Shown here: positions 53,196 through 64,000 of the stretch, piece by piece
Numbering within the stretch: position 1 is the stretch's first letter
Layout: each line of letters opens with the position of its first letter
Source: Ryuthela nishihirai
Lineage: Eukaryota > Arthropoda > Arachnida > Araneae > Heptathelidae
Length of the DNA: 64,000 nucleotides
Reading direction: 5' to 3'
NCBI GenBank assembly: GCA_038380435.1
Contig: JAWZYU010000018.1
Location: 49,400,251-49,464,250 of the forward strand
Position numbers and translations under genes: made by a program
Notes under the pieces: model-generated
The model's database searches: none
What the model was told of the DNA's origin: nothing
What the model saw: only the letters and a program-made list of their open reading frames with translations

Positions 53196-54289
53196 GATAG
53201 ATAGAAAACAAATCAACACTTGAATATTCCTGCAAAGAGTTAGTTTTCTCAATGCAGACTCATTCAGACAAATTTTCATGATTCTTCTGCAACCTGAAAA
53301 AGGTTTTAAAGTCAATCTAAAATTTCAATTTTTTTTAGAAAGGACATCAGTATAGGGTAAAGTATGGATTTTTGTGAAGATTTTGAAGTTTCTAATATAT
53401 TTTTAAGGTTAACCTGATTTATGTTATATTTTTTCAGTTTGTTATAAAAGACAGTTCTTTCATCCCTGGAGTGGTCACATTTGAAGATGATGTGATCGAT
53501 GGAATGGGGAGAGTTACAGTAAAAACAATTTGGGGATTCAATCTTTTTCCATTTGAACAATATCACATTTGTTAGTGCACAATTTAATTTAATACGCAAT
53601 ATTGCAGTAATTTCTTTCTTTTGTAAGCCATAATTATGAAATTTTGATATTTTTTGAGAAATTGTATATCTATGAGTATGAGTATCTTTGGTTTCATACC
53701 ATTTGTGAAGATCTTCTAGGATTTTCTGTTTATTGCTTTTTTTATGTAGATAGAAGAAATAAGGAGAATCAATGGAAATATTCAAATCCTTAGCGTTTTT
53801 TGCCAAATTGTCTGCTAAATCGTTAAATTTTAGATTGCAATGTGATGATATCCATTGTAGGACAATTATATGATCTTTACTGTATCATTATTTATTTTCT
53901 AGAATATTAAATCTTAATTAATAAATTATTTACGTTTAAATGTTCATAAATAAAAATAAAAATATTATTTAATAAGGAATTAAAGTTGCTTTTATATGGA
54001 TTGTTTAATAAAATACCTAAAGATGATTTACTATCTGAAAGTATAAATATGTTTTCGTAGAGATTTTTTTTGCCCAGTTAATTGTTGAAATGATTGCTGA
54101 TAATTCAGTAGCTATAACTGGGTTATAATTTTTAAATTTAAATTAATATTCAAAATTTTGACTTGGGAATACAAAGGCCACAGAAGAAATAGTTTCTTCA
54201 TAGTTAAGAGAACCATCAGTGTAAATTTAAAATGTTTATATTTACTATCAATGTAATAACCGCCACCAACGGTAGCTAACGAACTAATC
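53196..54289 (-). mobile_element. 5'-truncated LINE with 13-bp TSD
   Basis: TATACGATTCTTA at 53183-53195 is repeated at 54290-54302. Minus-strand element whose 3' end reads into a short GATA-type repeat near 53196. Only the RNase H to 3' end portion was copied. Confidence 0.88.
53312..54240 (-). pseudogene. LINE ORF2 C-terminus (RNase H and zinc region)
   Basis: RNase H start IYTDGSLNYEETISSV at about 54235-54185, then decayed sequence. An open 164-codon stretch (53312-53806) follows with EITAILRIKLNCALTN, WKKIESPNCFYCNSPHSIDH, IIFKCDHSRDERTVFYNKL. The C-X2-C-X7-H-X4-C cluster is complete, unlike in the other two LINE tails here. Upstream AKNAKDLN is the RNase H end (ADNLAKDLN-like). Confidence 0.8.
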
Positions 54290-54596
54290 TATACGATTCT
54301 TACATCGATTGATTTACCGAATGATCAGTTACTTGTCAATCAGCCAATAGTGTCATGGATCAATAATTGCAGAATACATCATTGGTTGATTGAAAAATTA
54401 CTAATAGCTTAATCAGAAAATGATATAGACAATCATCGTTTCGTCCACTGTGCACTCATTGTCTCAATTGCTTCCACTACGTTTCGCCTCTGGGTCAGGC
54501 CACCAGACATGTTATCAAGAGATCATGAGTTCAGATCGTACACGGCTGTTTTTCCTCTAAACCCATCTTCATTCTATGACTTAAGCTGCTTAATAG

Positions 54597-54844
54597 CAGC
54601 GGCGAAGCGTAGTGGAAGCAATTGAGACAATGAGAATGCAAGTTGACGAAACGATAATTTTCGTATATCATTGGCTGATTGAGCTATCAGTCACTTTTCA
54701 ATCAACCAATGATCAACGATGCAATTATTGATTCATGACACTATTTGTTAATTGACAAGCAACTTGCAATTTGTTAAATCAATCACCTGTAAGAATCATA
54801 GTTGTCTCAAGTTCTCAATTGCTCCCATTCACGCTTTGCGCCTG
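54597..54844 (-). mobile_element. MITE-1 copy with 8-bp TSD
   Basis: CAGCGGCGAAGCG to CGCTTTGCGCCTG. Flanks CTTAATAG (54589-54596) and CTTAATAA (54845-54852) differ at one base. Full internal structure. Confidence 0.88.
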
Positions 54845-54881
54845 CTTAATAAGTGATTAAATAGTTAGTAAATATATATAC

Positions 54882-55154
54882 CAAGTGCGAAGCGTGAGTG
54901 GAAGCAATTGAGATCTTGAGACTGCGCAGTTGAGTCATCGGTGATTCTTACAGGTGACTGATTTGCCGAACTGTACTGTCTGAAACTGTACTGTATTTGT
55001 CAATTAGCCAATAATGTTATATATCATTAATGCATCATAGATCATTTGTTGATTGAAAAGTGACTAATAATTCAACCAGTCAATGATCTATGAGAATCAT
55101 CGTTTCTTCAACTGTGCTTATTGTCTCAGTTGCTTTCACTACGCTTTGTCACTG
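54882..55154 (+). mobile_element. MITE-1 copy with perfect 8-bp TSD
   Basis: CAAGTGCGAAGCG to CGCTTTGTCACTG, flanked by ATATATAC at 54874-54881 and 55155-55162. It lies 37 bases from the previous copy in opposite orientation. Confidence 0.88.
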
Positions 55155-55317
55155 ATATATACCATAGTTTTTCTCTTTTCCAGTTATTAAAATTGTCAAA
55201 GCGAGAGAAGAATCATGACCCTCATGATACTGCTCTAGATTAGGGTCTCCAAATATCCGGTTTTTTGATATTCGTCGTTTATGGATAACATTTCGTGATA
55301 TCCGCGGATATCTGTTT

Positions 55318-55695
55318 GCTGATTATGGGTTATTTTTCACCTCTGAGAGGTACTTTTTGCACACAATTGGCTAAATGGACAAGCCACAAAGACCCCGAGA
55401 GTTCAGAGAAACTTGTGGGAAGAGGACCCACTGGACAACTGTTAGGAGATAGACGAAAGCCTCCCGTCAAGGACATCCAGCATGTTCTTTAAAGTGCACA
55501 GGTTATGGCTCTCCTGCACACGTGGACACGGCTTTACGCGCAATCAGGTGAACGCGGCTTTTCCAAGCCCATCGGTGTCCACTACTGACCATAGGCAAGG
55601 CGGGTTTTAGCAGAGATAAATCTCAACGCTGGCCCAGGTGTGACTCGAATCTGGGAACTACAAATTACGAGCCTGGTCCGTTGCCGACCTTAACT
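55318..55695 (-). mobile_element. SINE-A copy
   Basis: Tail GGGTTATTTTTCACCTCTGA, body ACAACTGTTAGGAGATAGAC, GTTCTTTAAAGTGCACAGGT, GCAGAGATAAATCTCAACGC; head degraded (GGTCCGTTGCCGACCTTAAC). Confidence 0.8.
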
Positions 55696-56705
55696 GGTAA
55701 AAAAAGTGAGGAAAAAAAAATGATTCAACTACTGTTAATCTAATAAAAATATTTCATTTATTCGTTTAATGATTATAGCAAAATAATTGCAATGTAGCAT
55801 CTTGTTAGTCTTCATTTCTTTTCATTTAAGTTATTGTTTATGAAATACCAACGCATTAAATGATATATTTGAAAGATGAGACTTAATATTTGTGCAAGAA
55901 TTGACGGAAAACGAAAATGCTTGCTCCGCATACGTTAAACCAGGCTTAGCTCCTTTAATTGCAATGTATAATAATTCTAGGCTTGGTGGGCTATTACCTC
56001 TTATTTGAAAAATATTAAATTCTACCTTTAATGAATTGCATTCATTTGTCATTTCTTTTACAGACATTGCTTTGAAGTATACGAATTTAATTCAGCTTCA
56101 AGCGAAATTTCGACAACAGGAACAGATTTTTCATTTGATATTTCGTTATTTGAATGTACACTGAACCCATTAGAGACGATTCAATAGAGTTGCATTTCAA
56201 ATCGTTATTTGAGAGCATTTAACAAATCAATGACATTCAGCTAAACGGTAATATTATTCTTTTTTCAAATTTTAAATGAGATATTCATTTTTTTCCCGCA
56301 AATTGCACCTTATTTAAGATTTTAATACTCCATTTCTTTTTTTATAAAATTAAAAAAAAACTCATTCAGATCCAAACTGATTTCTATGTTTATGACTGCA
56401 AACTTCTATTTTCACTTCAGTGGGTTGTATAGAATCATTCAGAATTTCTAATAGCCCGAAACCAGTCTTTTCAATCAAATGAAGGAAGTCTACATATTTC
56501 AGAGATTTATGATGTGCAGTTTTGAGCATTAAAGAACTTTCTATCAGGGACGTAATTAAATTCCAGGAAAACTTTACATCTACAGCATACCTGGACAAAA
56601 TACCGAGATTAAAACATTCATTTCCTCCATGCATATTAATATCCAAATGGCTTCATTTTCTTAAATTCGTACTTAGCAGCAAGTTTTTATCTTCTTCTAC
56701 ATTCT
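55696..56705. other. Spacer, no gene recognised
   Basis: Minus ORFs of 78 and 94 codons (55831-56067, 56362-56646) are mixed in composition but show no motif. They could be decayed coding sequence of unknown origin. Confidence 0.4.
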
Positions 56706-57020
56706 AAGGGGCGGGAGTGGCTCAGTCAGTAGCGCTCTTGAGACTCGTAATCTGCAGTTTCCTGGTTCGAGCCCACCGATTGGCTTTGAAAGGCCGCCGT
56801 CCGTCGGATATGACGTTAGTCCGTTGCTCCGTGTGCGGTAGAACCATACCCGGTGCAAGTTAAAGAAAAGGTTGCATGGCCTTGATAAGAGGCTACCATC
56901 TGTCTCCCAACAGCTATTCTAGTGAGTCCCCTCTCCCAACCTCATCTGAATCTTCGGAGTCCTTGTGACCTGACTATGCCATCGTAAACAAAAATGTGCC
57001 ATTCATAAGTAAAACAATAG
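56706..57020 (+). mobile_element. SINE-A copy with internal deletion
   Basis: Intact head (GGGGCGGGAGTGGCTCAGTC, B box GGTTCGAGCCC). The segment from the B box to CCGATTGGCTTTGAAAGG is deleted. Then GGCCGCCGTCCGTCGGATAT to a tail with TTCATAAGTAAAACAATAGG. Confidence 0.82.
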
Positions 57021-57127
57021 GACCCAACTCTATATTCGTAATTTTCCATTTTTATCTAAATAATGATGTATCACTTTTATAATACTGGATTCTTAGTTGG
57101 TAAAGAATATCCAGGACTAGAAATACA

Positions 57128-57690
57128 CTGGTGCTCAAAATTAAAGGATAACGTATAAATTCGTACGTAACTCGAAGTATTTTTAAGGGAATGCTTTGAA
57201 ATTTGGTAAAGAGGTTTATTATAACATTTCAAATGAAAATCAAGCATATGAAATTCATAATGGTATAATGTGCATGCATTAATATTATAATCATGCAATT
57301 GACGTGAAGGCGCAGTCCATGGAACAATACTTAAAGTCTGTTACGTACGACATGCGATGTATTAATATGGAATGTGATCACCCTTGACAGCCATGCAGCT
57401 CAAGCAAAGATTCCTCATACTATTTATGAGGGTATTGATGAGGTCCAGAAAGATTAATGATCACTCCTCGACAGTGCTGTTTTGAATTTGTGGAGTATTC
57501 TGGGAGGAGGCTGGCGAGCTGGAATGTGTCTCCCTAGAACATCCCATACATGCTCAATGGGATTGAGGTTAGGAGATCTGGGTGGCCACTCCATTCGGCG
57601 AATATCTTCCTCTCCGAGAAAATCGTCGACCACATGAGTTCGGTGAGGACGGGTGTTAGTTATTGTCAATTGCAGACATTGTAATAATAA
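57128..57690 (-). pseudogene. Tc1-like transposase C-terminus with 3' TIR
   Basis: Minus-strand ORF 57454-57669 holds TRPHRTHVVDDFLGEEDIRR, MEWPPRSPNLNPIEHVWDVL (third catalytic region; SPDLNPIE is standard, here SPNLNPIE, so the Asp is Asn) and RHIPARQPPP. The 3' end at 57128 reads CACTGGTGCTCAAAATTAAA, a Tc1-type terminal repeat. The N-terminal half is missing. Confidence 0.8.
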
Positions 57691-57745
57691 TTACTGTCTT
57701 CCAAAATGTCACGTTGTGCAAAATGTAGTTTTTTTATATTTTAAG

Positions 57746-58008
57746 CAAGCGTGAATCCTGAGTAGACGCAATTGAGACATTGAGACTGCGCAGCTAAGAC
57801 ATCTGTTATTCTTACAGATCTTTGACTTACCGAATTATTAATCACTTGTCAATCAGCCAATAGTATCATGGATCAACAATTACATCATAGATCATTGGCC
57901 GAACGAAATATGACCGATAGCTTAATCACACAATGATCCAGGAGAATCATCGTTTCTCCTATTGCACGGTGTCCTTGGCTCAATCGCATCCACTATTATT
58001 CGCCACTG
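57746..58008 (+). mobile_element. MITE-1 copy with perfect 8-bp TSD
   Basis: CAAGCGTGAATCC to TTCGCCACTG, flanked by ATTTTAAG at 57738-57745 and 58009-58016. The interior is diverged but complete. Confidence 0.88.
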
Positions 58009-58016
58009 ATTTTAAG

Positions 58017-59199
58017 TAATGTTGTTCTTGCATAGGTTGCTCATTTAGATGGATTTGTGAAAAAGCTTCAGATGATTTATAAGAAGCATATCCAACTCAA
58101 AGTTAGCGAAGCGTCATTATGAAACAAATTATATTCTTAAAGGCCCGCAGGAAAAATTCTCTACTTTTAAACGAGAACCTATATTTTTAATGAGTACTAT
58201 GATTTGAAAAAAACCGTTTAATTTGGCACCTGAAAAATGTCAGGTCAAATATTTTGAAGAAATAAGCCATCTTCATTATATTGATTATTACTTTTAATAA
58301 TCTCAAGTTCTCATTTTCTTTTTAATGAGCCACGAGTTGGACTGGCATGGTTCATCATGCCTCTGTCTATATATTTATATCTGGTCATCTCAAAACCAGA
58401 GATACTCAAAATGTTCTGAAATAGTGCTATAAGAATTTGTAACGTCGTAATTCTCCAGAAAAGTTTATGCTTTCGAAAATCAATGTCATTTTTTTACAGT
58501 TCCCATGTTTTTTGCATTTTTGTTTTTCGTTTAACAGGTGGAACTGCCCGTAAGTACCTAATTTTTTTCCCCATTGTTCCCCCGCCTCAACCCCTATTCA
58601 GTTCAAAATTCGAGTCTAGTTAAAAAAAAGGATGTGCAATTTAAGCCGGATTTTTTTTTTACTTTTTGTGATGCCGAACGAGATATTGGTTTCCAACCCT
58701 TTTACTTTTCACGGGCGATTTGGTCATAGACGAATAATATGCAACCTATATAATTTGTTCGACTAGAGCGCCTATGAATTCCGATGATTTTCATAGAATC
58801 GTTAAAGTTTACAGGAAAAGCAGAAAAAGGGATATCCTAATTTTTTCTCGGATATCGGTTACTGATATGAGCCCTATTTTTCGCAGATCCGGGTTGCGAA
58901 TATATACGTTTTGAAATCTCTTCTTTAGATCCGCTTTGGTGAGTTTTTCTGTAAGAGGATGGAGGTCTTCGGTTGATAATTTTTCGAAATCAAATAATCC
59001 AAAAAAAAATCTTAGGGCTGGTTAACTTTCTCATCTGGAAATCCTGTAAAGTTGAATCATTTTATTATTGGCAAATCCAGGAATTTCAAGATAATATTTT
59101 AAATTTAGTTCGGGTTTGGAGGGTATCATAATGTTCCTATGTAGTTAGTTCACTTGTCTACTGATAAAAGGGACTACGAATTATATTTCTTTGTTGTAC
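58017..59199. other. Spacer, no gene recognised
   Basis: AT-rich with a short pyrimidine-rich patch near 58565-58605. No motif-bearing ORF. Confidence 0.5.
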
Positions 59200-59300
59200 T
59201 GGAGTCTCGCCCTCCTATGAGATCAGTTTTTCGGCATTTACAGATGACGTAAAATACTAACAGATTGCTGTCAGAGCTCTGTGGCAAAAGTTGTTTCGTG
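59200..59300 (+). mobile_element. SINE-B/5S-SINE tail fragment
   Basis: AATACTAACAGATTGCTGTC, AGAGCTCTGTGGCAAAAGTT matches the shared SINE tail in plus orientation. The head is not recognisable. Confidence 0.5.
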
Positions 59301-60254
59301 TGTAATTTAATAACATGTATGAAAGAGTTAAAATGGTTTAAAGTCTGAAAGTGTTTCATCAGGAAAAGTCTGCGAAAAAGCAAACTTTTCAAGCTGGGTA
59401 CAAAACGTTAATTTTAATTACATTATAAGAAATATAGGTAATACTAGGTATTGCTTTACATACAGAACATTTTGAGATGTGCAAAAATATTGCTAATTTT
59501 GAATCTAAGAAAATGTAAAAAAAACTAACGAAGAATCACAGTAACCTTGGTCAATGTAGGAAGGAGCTTTGTGAAGTTGAAGCTGATAAAACATCATTTA
59601 AAGTAAACCATGACTGAAAAAAGTTTGTTAAGTCTGTCCATTTTTATCTATTAAGCAGAAATAGCTAATAATATATCATTAGAAGACATTGCACTGGATG
59701 TCTCAAGGAATAAAGTGTGAAAAATATTTTAGCACTATTAAAATACTTGTAAGATCAACAATCAAATAATTGTTCAATTATATTGCAAAACTACATAAAA
59801 ATTTCACAGTCAAGAAATTATCTGTTAATTGAGTTGTTGATATTATTATTTAATATTATTAGCAATACTAATTAATAATGAATGATAATATAAGAATTCA
59901 TTCTCTGCCGCTATACAGTCACCCACTGCATCATCGCAAAGAGCCTTCTCGCAAACCTCTGTTTCATCACCTGCACGAAAAAGTTCGCGAATTCTATCTC
60001 TACACCTATTTAACAGTCGGAAGAAGAGGATTTGAAATAGAAAATTGCAGTCTTCAGGTAAATATTTTACTAAAATTATGCTTTATGGTTTATGCACATT
60101 TAACTTGCCCTAATAAAATTTATATATACGTGTACATGGTTTATTGGCTTTCGCGTAGTTTTACTTTAGTGTATCCACAATTGTCTTCTGTACGGGGATA
60201 TTATAACTTACGCGAATTCGCACTTACGCGGTGGTACGAGAAATCTAACTCTAG
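59301..60254. other. Spacer, possible Tigger-like end near 60180-60254
   Basis: The 135-codon ORF at 59878-60285 runs into a MITE and has no motif. ACTTACGCGAATTCGCACTT followed by ACGCGG near 60206 resembles Tigger-type TIR wording, without a partner end. Confidence 0.35.
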
Positions 60255-60621
60255 CAGAACGGCGAAGCGTAGTGGAAGCAATTGAGACAATGAGACTGCG
60301 CAGTTGACTAAACGATGATTCTCATAGATCATTGGCGGATTGAATTATTATTCACTTTTCAATCAACCAATGATCTATGATGCAATTATTGATCTATGAC
60401 ACTATTGGGTAATTGGAAAGTAACTGACAATTCTGTACATCAGTACAGTAACATGACAATTCTGTACATGAATGAATTATACAAATGTAACTGTACAATT
60501 CTGTACAGAATGAATCAGTAACATGACAATTCTGTACATCATTAGTCACCTGTATGAATCACCAATGTCTCAACTGCGCAGTCTCTAGGTCTCAATTGCT
60601 TGAACTTACGCTTCGCCCCTG
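60255..60621 (-). mobile_element. MITE-1 copy with internal expansion
   Basis: CAGAACGGCGAAGCG to CGCTTCGCCCCTG. TGACAATTCTGTACAT is repeated three times with related ACTGTACAATTCTGTACAG at 60428-60540, adding about 100 bp to the normal length. Confidence 0.82.
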
Positions 60622-63600
60622 CTACTATACTTTGAGATCCTACTGTATTGATGATTTGTTTCACGAGCAGCAGCCAGCCTGGTATGATCAAAGAAAATAA
60701 AATATATATATATTAGAACTCAATACAAGTATAATAGTATAAAATTTGATTTTACACATTCGTCGTATTCTCTAAATATAATTTTGAATTTATGTATTTG
60801 CGAATCATGTTTTGGATGAGCGGTGGGAATTTCAAATTGATTTTGAAGACGATGTTAATGAAGTGAGAGAAAGGATGACTAAAACAACAACAGAAAAAAA
60901 ACAGTTGAAAATCTAAATCCTTTAGCGTAATTTTTTTCTCTCTACCAATCTTCATGTAGTTAACGATATTGTTTATGTCCCTACTTTTTAAGCAACACAA
61001 ACACTCACATCAGCACTGGAGATTTGATATTGAACCAGATTACTGTTGCGCACCTGCGATTTAATTCAATAGAGTTGCACCACCAGGGGTGTATTTACAT
61101 ATGCATCAATCTATAATCCATCTAGGTTATATTGTTCCGTTATGAGCAGTTATGTGTCATGAGAGACAGTTTGAACATTTCAACATCGAAGGGTAGTATC
61201 AATACGTATTGCTTTACATTACGTTCTCAACAGTGGTGCAGCATACATGAAAGCAACTAGGCAATCAACTAATGACTTATGCGAGCCATTTATGCTTCAA
61301 CTGCGTAGTTTCGCTTTCTCTATTCTGCTTATCTAATACTTAGTGAACTCCTTATTCTCCTAATATTTGGAACTCTTTCTGCAATGATTCACTTGATAGA
61401 ATATTTAATCAGTCTTCTCACTAGCAACATAATCTACGCATTTCCTTCGACACACTGAAATGAGTTTTAATTATTCTTACCTAATTATGTTTCTTATCTT
61501 ATCGATCCCATTTCTAAATCAATATAAACAAATAACTTCCGTTTCAGATTTATATTATTCAAAGTTTCGATTGCCTACATATTCTGCAACACTAATTCAT
61601 TAAATATTCTGTAAATTATCTTGTAGGATAATATTCTTTTTCCTCCAGACACCCAGAAGAAGCTGAAAAATATATTTGACAGGATAAGAACACTTCCTCA
61701 CGTATGCTTCGAATATTAAGGTACAGGTGACAGCTAATCGAATCTACTTTATATATGACCGAATATCCTATCTGATTGATGAGCCTTCCTGAACTCTCTC
61801 ATTGGTGTAGATGATGCCTGTCAGAATGATGTGTGGGAGGACTTCCCATGTGTGGCATATTGATTATGAAGCCTTATGTCACATAAGGAAGGAAACTGCT
61901 GCCATTTCCCCTTCACGATTATAGGAATGGCTTAAATGTAATGCTCGTGAATGTGAATTCTGACCTATTAAATTGTAAACAGACGACCCCTGAAAGCAAC
62001 AATAACTGTAATAAAATGAATCGTATGAAAAGATGGGCCCTATTCTGAGGTGATCGAAAAAAGCCATTATTAGAATTTTCTTTCGAGATGAATAGACGTT
62101 TATGTTCAAGACGGACGTTTTCTTTTACTTTTATATTTAGGGGGTGAGGACAAAAAATGTTTCAAGAGGAGACAAAACGGTTTTGGGGAAGAAACAAATA
62201 AACGTTTCAAAGGTATAAATATTTAATTCGAGCCATTCATTAATGAGTGCAGACGCCTGAGACAATAGACGAAAAAATTCATCCACTTTAATAACATAGA
62301 TGCTTAACAACTTCTTCCCATATTATATTTATTATATTATTTTTATTTCTATCCCATATTATTTTTATTCAACTTCGAACCATAAAGTTAGATTTGAAAC
62401 CTCCATAATCACGCAATTATTCGTATCTAGTGGACTCTCCCTTTCTATCTCCAAAATTGCCAAATTTTAAACTCCAGACAATCCTATAGCTCATCAAAAT
62501 AAAATTAAAAAAAAACTACATACACAATTTCCGCACATAAAAAATCCCGCCTACTGTTCCCCTGTCAACCCCACAATAACCAATTTTTCAATATTCCCCA
62601 ACAATAATTCGCCCCCCCCCCCAAAGTCTTTCTAAGGACTACAGAGTAATAAACAAAGTCTATTTAAGGGTAACACAATGTCCCCAACTACTAGCCAACA
62701 TTTCTTCAACACCTCACATAAAGTCGTTTTAAGAAGTAAATATCCACATACTATGTCACAACCAAATACTTTCACTTCTTTGGACTCTTTTTCTGTCATT
62801 GTCCTTCTCTACTGCTTCTGTGGCCTGCTCTGCTTCGAAACGACGGAAACTTAACGACTTTTCTGCCTGCTATCTTCGACGGATCTGAGCGACAAAAATA
62901 CTACAAGAAGGCAGAAGTCTTAACTTCAAATTTCCAGCATCATTTCTTCATGAATTCAATTCTTTGCCAAATTAACTGACAAAAATATATCACCCAAATT
63001 AGGAAGGAAATAATACATTCAACACGAAACGTTGATTCTTAGGCAGATGGTTCTACAGGTCTACCTTGATGATTTCAATAGGATGAAGATAAGAAAAAGA
63101 TGAAAAGCTAAAATATTTGTTAAATAAACTATATGGATAGAGAAGTATTTACAAATCCAGTTTCTCGCATTACTTTTGTGTGCTTTTTAGAGTTTACAGT
63201 TTTTGTCGAAACGTCTTTTAAATAACAATTATCGAAATGGTAAAATATGTAACGTTCTTAATTAAAATGCAAGATGAATTCAGTTTAATACGGTTTAACT
63301 TACGTAAGGGGAAGCGTCAGATCTAGAAAAGGGGAAGGCACATGCCCCACCCCTTTTCAGACTAATAGTAACAAAAACGGAGACGAATTAAACCTATATA
63401 AATATTACACATACTTTTCAATACTCCTAAAACGGAGTGTAAAAGTTTATACCCGAACGGCGTTTCAGTTCATTAGACTTGAGTTTGCTCCCCCCTCCTT
63501 TTTCAAGGATCGCTTACACTCCACCCCACCCCCGCAACCTTTTTTTCTAGATTTGAGCCTGATATGGTGCACTAATTATTTGAATAAGTGAGTGAAATAA

Positions 63601-63654
63601 TAGGAAATCACAGATGTCCATCTTTTGATAGTATGATGAACAAATATGGAGAAA
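60622..63654. other. Spacer, no gene recognised
   Basis: 3 kb of AT-rich DNA. At 61250-61330 GAAAGCAACTAGGCAATCAA, CTAATGACTTATGCGAGCCA and CTTCAACTGCGTAGTTTCGC look like a decayed MITE-1. C-runs at 62612-62622 and C/G-rich patches at 63300-63540. ORFs at 60752-61000 and 61879-62109 have no motif. Confidence 0.45.
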
Positions 63655-63722
63655 AAACTGTCATTAACCGGCTCGGATCTGAACCAACGATCTCCTGATA
63701 ACATGTCAAGAGTACCTCACAT
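63655..63722 (-). mobile_element. SINE-C head fragment
   Basis: Minus strand: GTGAGGTACTCTTGACATGT, TATCAGGAGATCGTTGGTTC, AGATCCGAGCCGG. Same order as 53098-54555. It abuts SINE-A. Confidence 0.55.
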
Positions 63723-63724
63723 GT

Positions 63725-64000
63725 TTAATCTGTAGTTACCAGGTTCGAGTCCCAGTTGGGTCAGAGTTAAGATTTATCTCCGCAAAATTCCCCGTCCTTC
63801 CCTCGGTCAATAGCGGACACCGATGGACTTGGAAAGGCCGCAGTCCGTGAAATGGGATGTTAAGCAGTGGTTCCGTGTGCTGTAGAGTCATATCCTGAGC
63901 ACGTTAAAGAACACGCTAGATAGCCTTGACGAGAGGTAACCATCTGTCTCCAAGCTGTCCAGTGGGTCCCTCTCCGCAACCTTCTCTGAACCATCGGAGT
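63725..64000 (+). mobile_element. SINE-A copy, runs off the window
   Basis: Begins inside the head (AATCTGTAGTTACCAGGTTC, B box GGTTCGAGTCC), then GATTTATCTCCGCAAAATTC, CGGTCAATAGCGGACACCGA and CACGTTAAAGAACACGCTAG. Cut by the window end near CTTCTCTGAACCATCGG. Confidence 0.85.

Larger units (their letters stand above)
53127..54492 (+). mobile_element. MITE-1 copy with 8-bp TSD, itself split by a LINE
   Basis: Starts CAGGGGCGAAGCG and ends CGTTTCGCCTCTG. Flanks are GGTCAGAC (53119-53126) and GGTCAGGC (54493-54500), one mismatch. A LINE fragment occupies 53196-54289. The cleanest view of the MITE-1 terminus is here: CAGGGGCGAAGCG. Confidence 0.85.
53098..54555 (+). mobile_element. SINE-C copy split by MITE-1
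   Basis: First part 53098-53126 (ACCGGCAGGTAGCTCAGAGG, A-box-like) and second part 54501-54555 (ACATGTTATCAAGAGATCAT, GAGTTCAGATC). Joined, they give a head in the order A box, middle, B box. The MITE landed between them, duplicating GGTCAGAC/GGTCAGGC. Confidence 0.65.

Noticed and set aside
59878..60285. 135-codon ORF
   Set aside because: Ends inside MITE-1 and has patchy composition; no family resemblance.

Overview
This window looks like intergenic or intronic DNA from an animal nuclear genome, most likely an arthropod and perhaps a chelicerate such as a spider. The sequence is AT-rich, has no operon-like gene packing, and is filled with eukaryotic transposons: tRNA- and 5S-derived SINEs, LINEs with RNase H and zinc-knuckle tails, Tc1/mariner transposases with a DUF4817-type N-terminus, hAT and Tigger/pogo MITEs, and minisatellites. 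The taxon call is inference from repeat style. I found no convincing host protein gene, rRNA, functional tRNA or CRISPR array. Only one long ORF is intact, at 20537-21697, and it encodes a Gag-like retrotransposon ORF1 protein.

Layout. 1-17.4 kb: AT-rich spacer with scattered SINEs, copies of an abundant hAT-type MITE (here MITE-1), a periodic repeat (3.5-4.2 kb), a retroposon with a conserved 5' hairpin (8.46-8.89 kb), a LINE 3' end (10.9-11.3 kb) and a six-unit ~150-bp tandem array (15.6-16.4 kb). 17.45-23.86 kb: a three-level nest. A DD37D mariner-like element with 171-bp terminal inverted repeats (TIRs) is split by a foldback-like element with a 9-bp target-site duplication (TSD). The foldback is itself split by a gag-only retroposon with a 12-bp TSD. 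24-29 kb: a hAT MITE, LINE relics and SINEs. 29.1-31.9 kb: a 40-bp minisatellite interrupted by other insertions. 32.0-33.9 kb: a second mariner with a 5'-truncated SINE inside its transposase. 35.1-35.7 kb: a SINE carrying a 105-bp inverted copy of part of that transposase. 36.4-37.1 kb: a perfect 311-bp tandem duplication. 37.7-39.0 kb: a LINE, next to a 5S rRNA-derived SINE. 40-44 kb: the second periodic-repeat copy, a 960-bp insert between 22-bp direct repeats, a full-length SINE and a Tc1 relic with a perfect 62-bp palindrome. 45.25-48.54 kb: a Tigger-like element split by a 2.4-kb LINE with a 13-bp TSD. 49.5-64 kb: many MITE-1 and SINE copies, a new-looking 560-bp TIR element, a pogo-type MITE that keeps a transposase start, and a LINE inside a MITE inside a SINE.

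The parts form a mobilisation network rather than a pathway. SINEs and the gag-only element depend on LINE reverse transcriptases. MITEs depend on hAT, pogo or Tc1/mariner transposases supplied elsewhere in the genome. Every transposase and reverse transcriptase seen here is broken by stops, frameshifts, deletions or later insertions. Names such as MITE-1 and SINE-A to SINE-D are labels for this window only. Boundaries were read by eye; where a target-site duplication is given they should be accurate to within a few bases, otherwise to about 10-30 bases.
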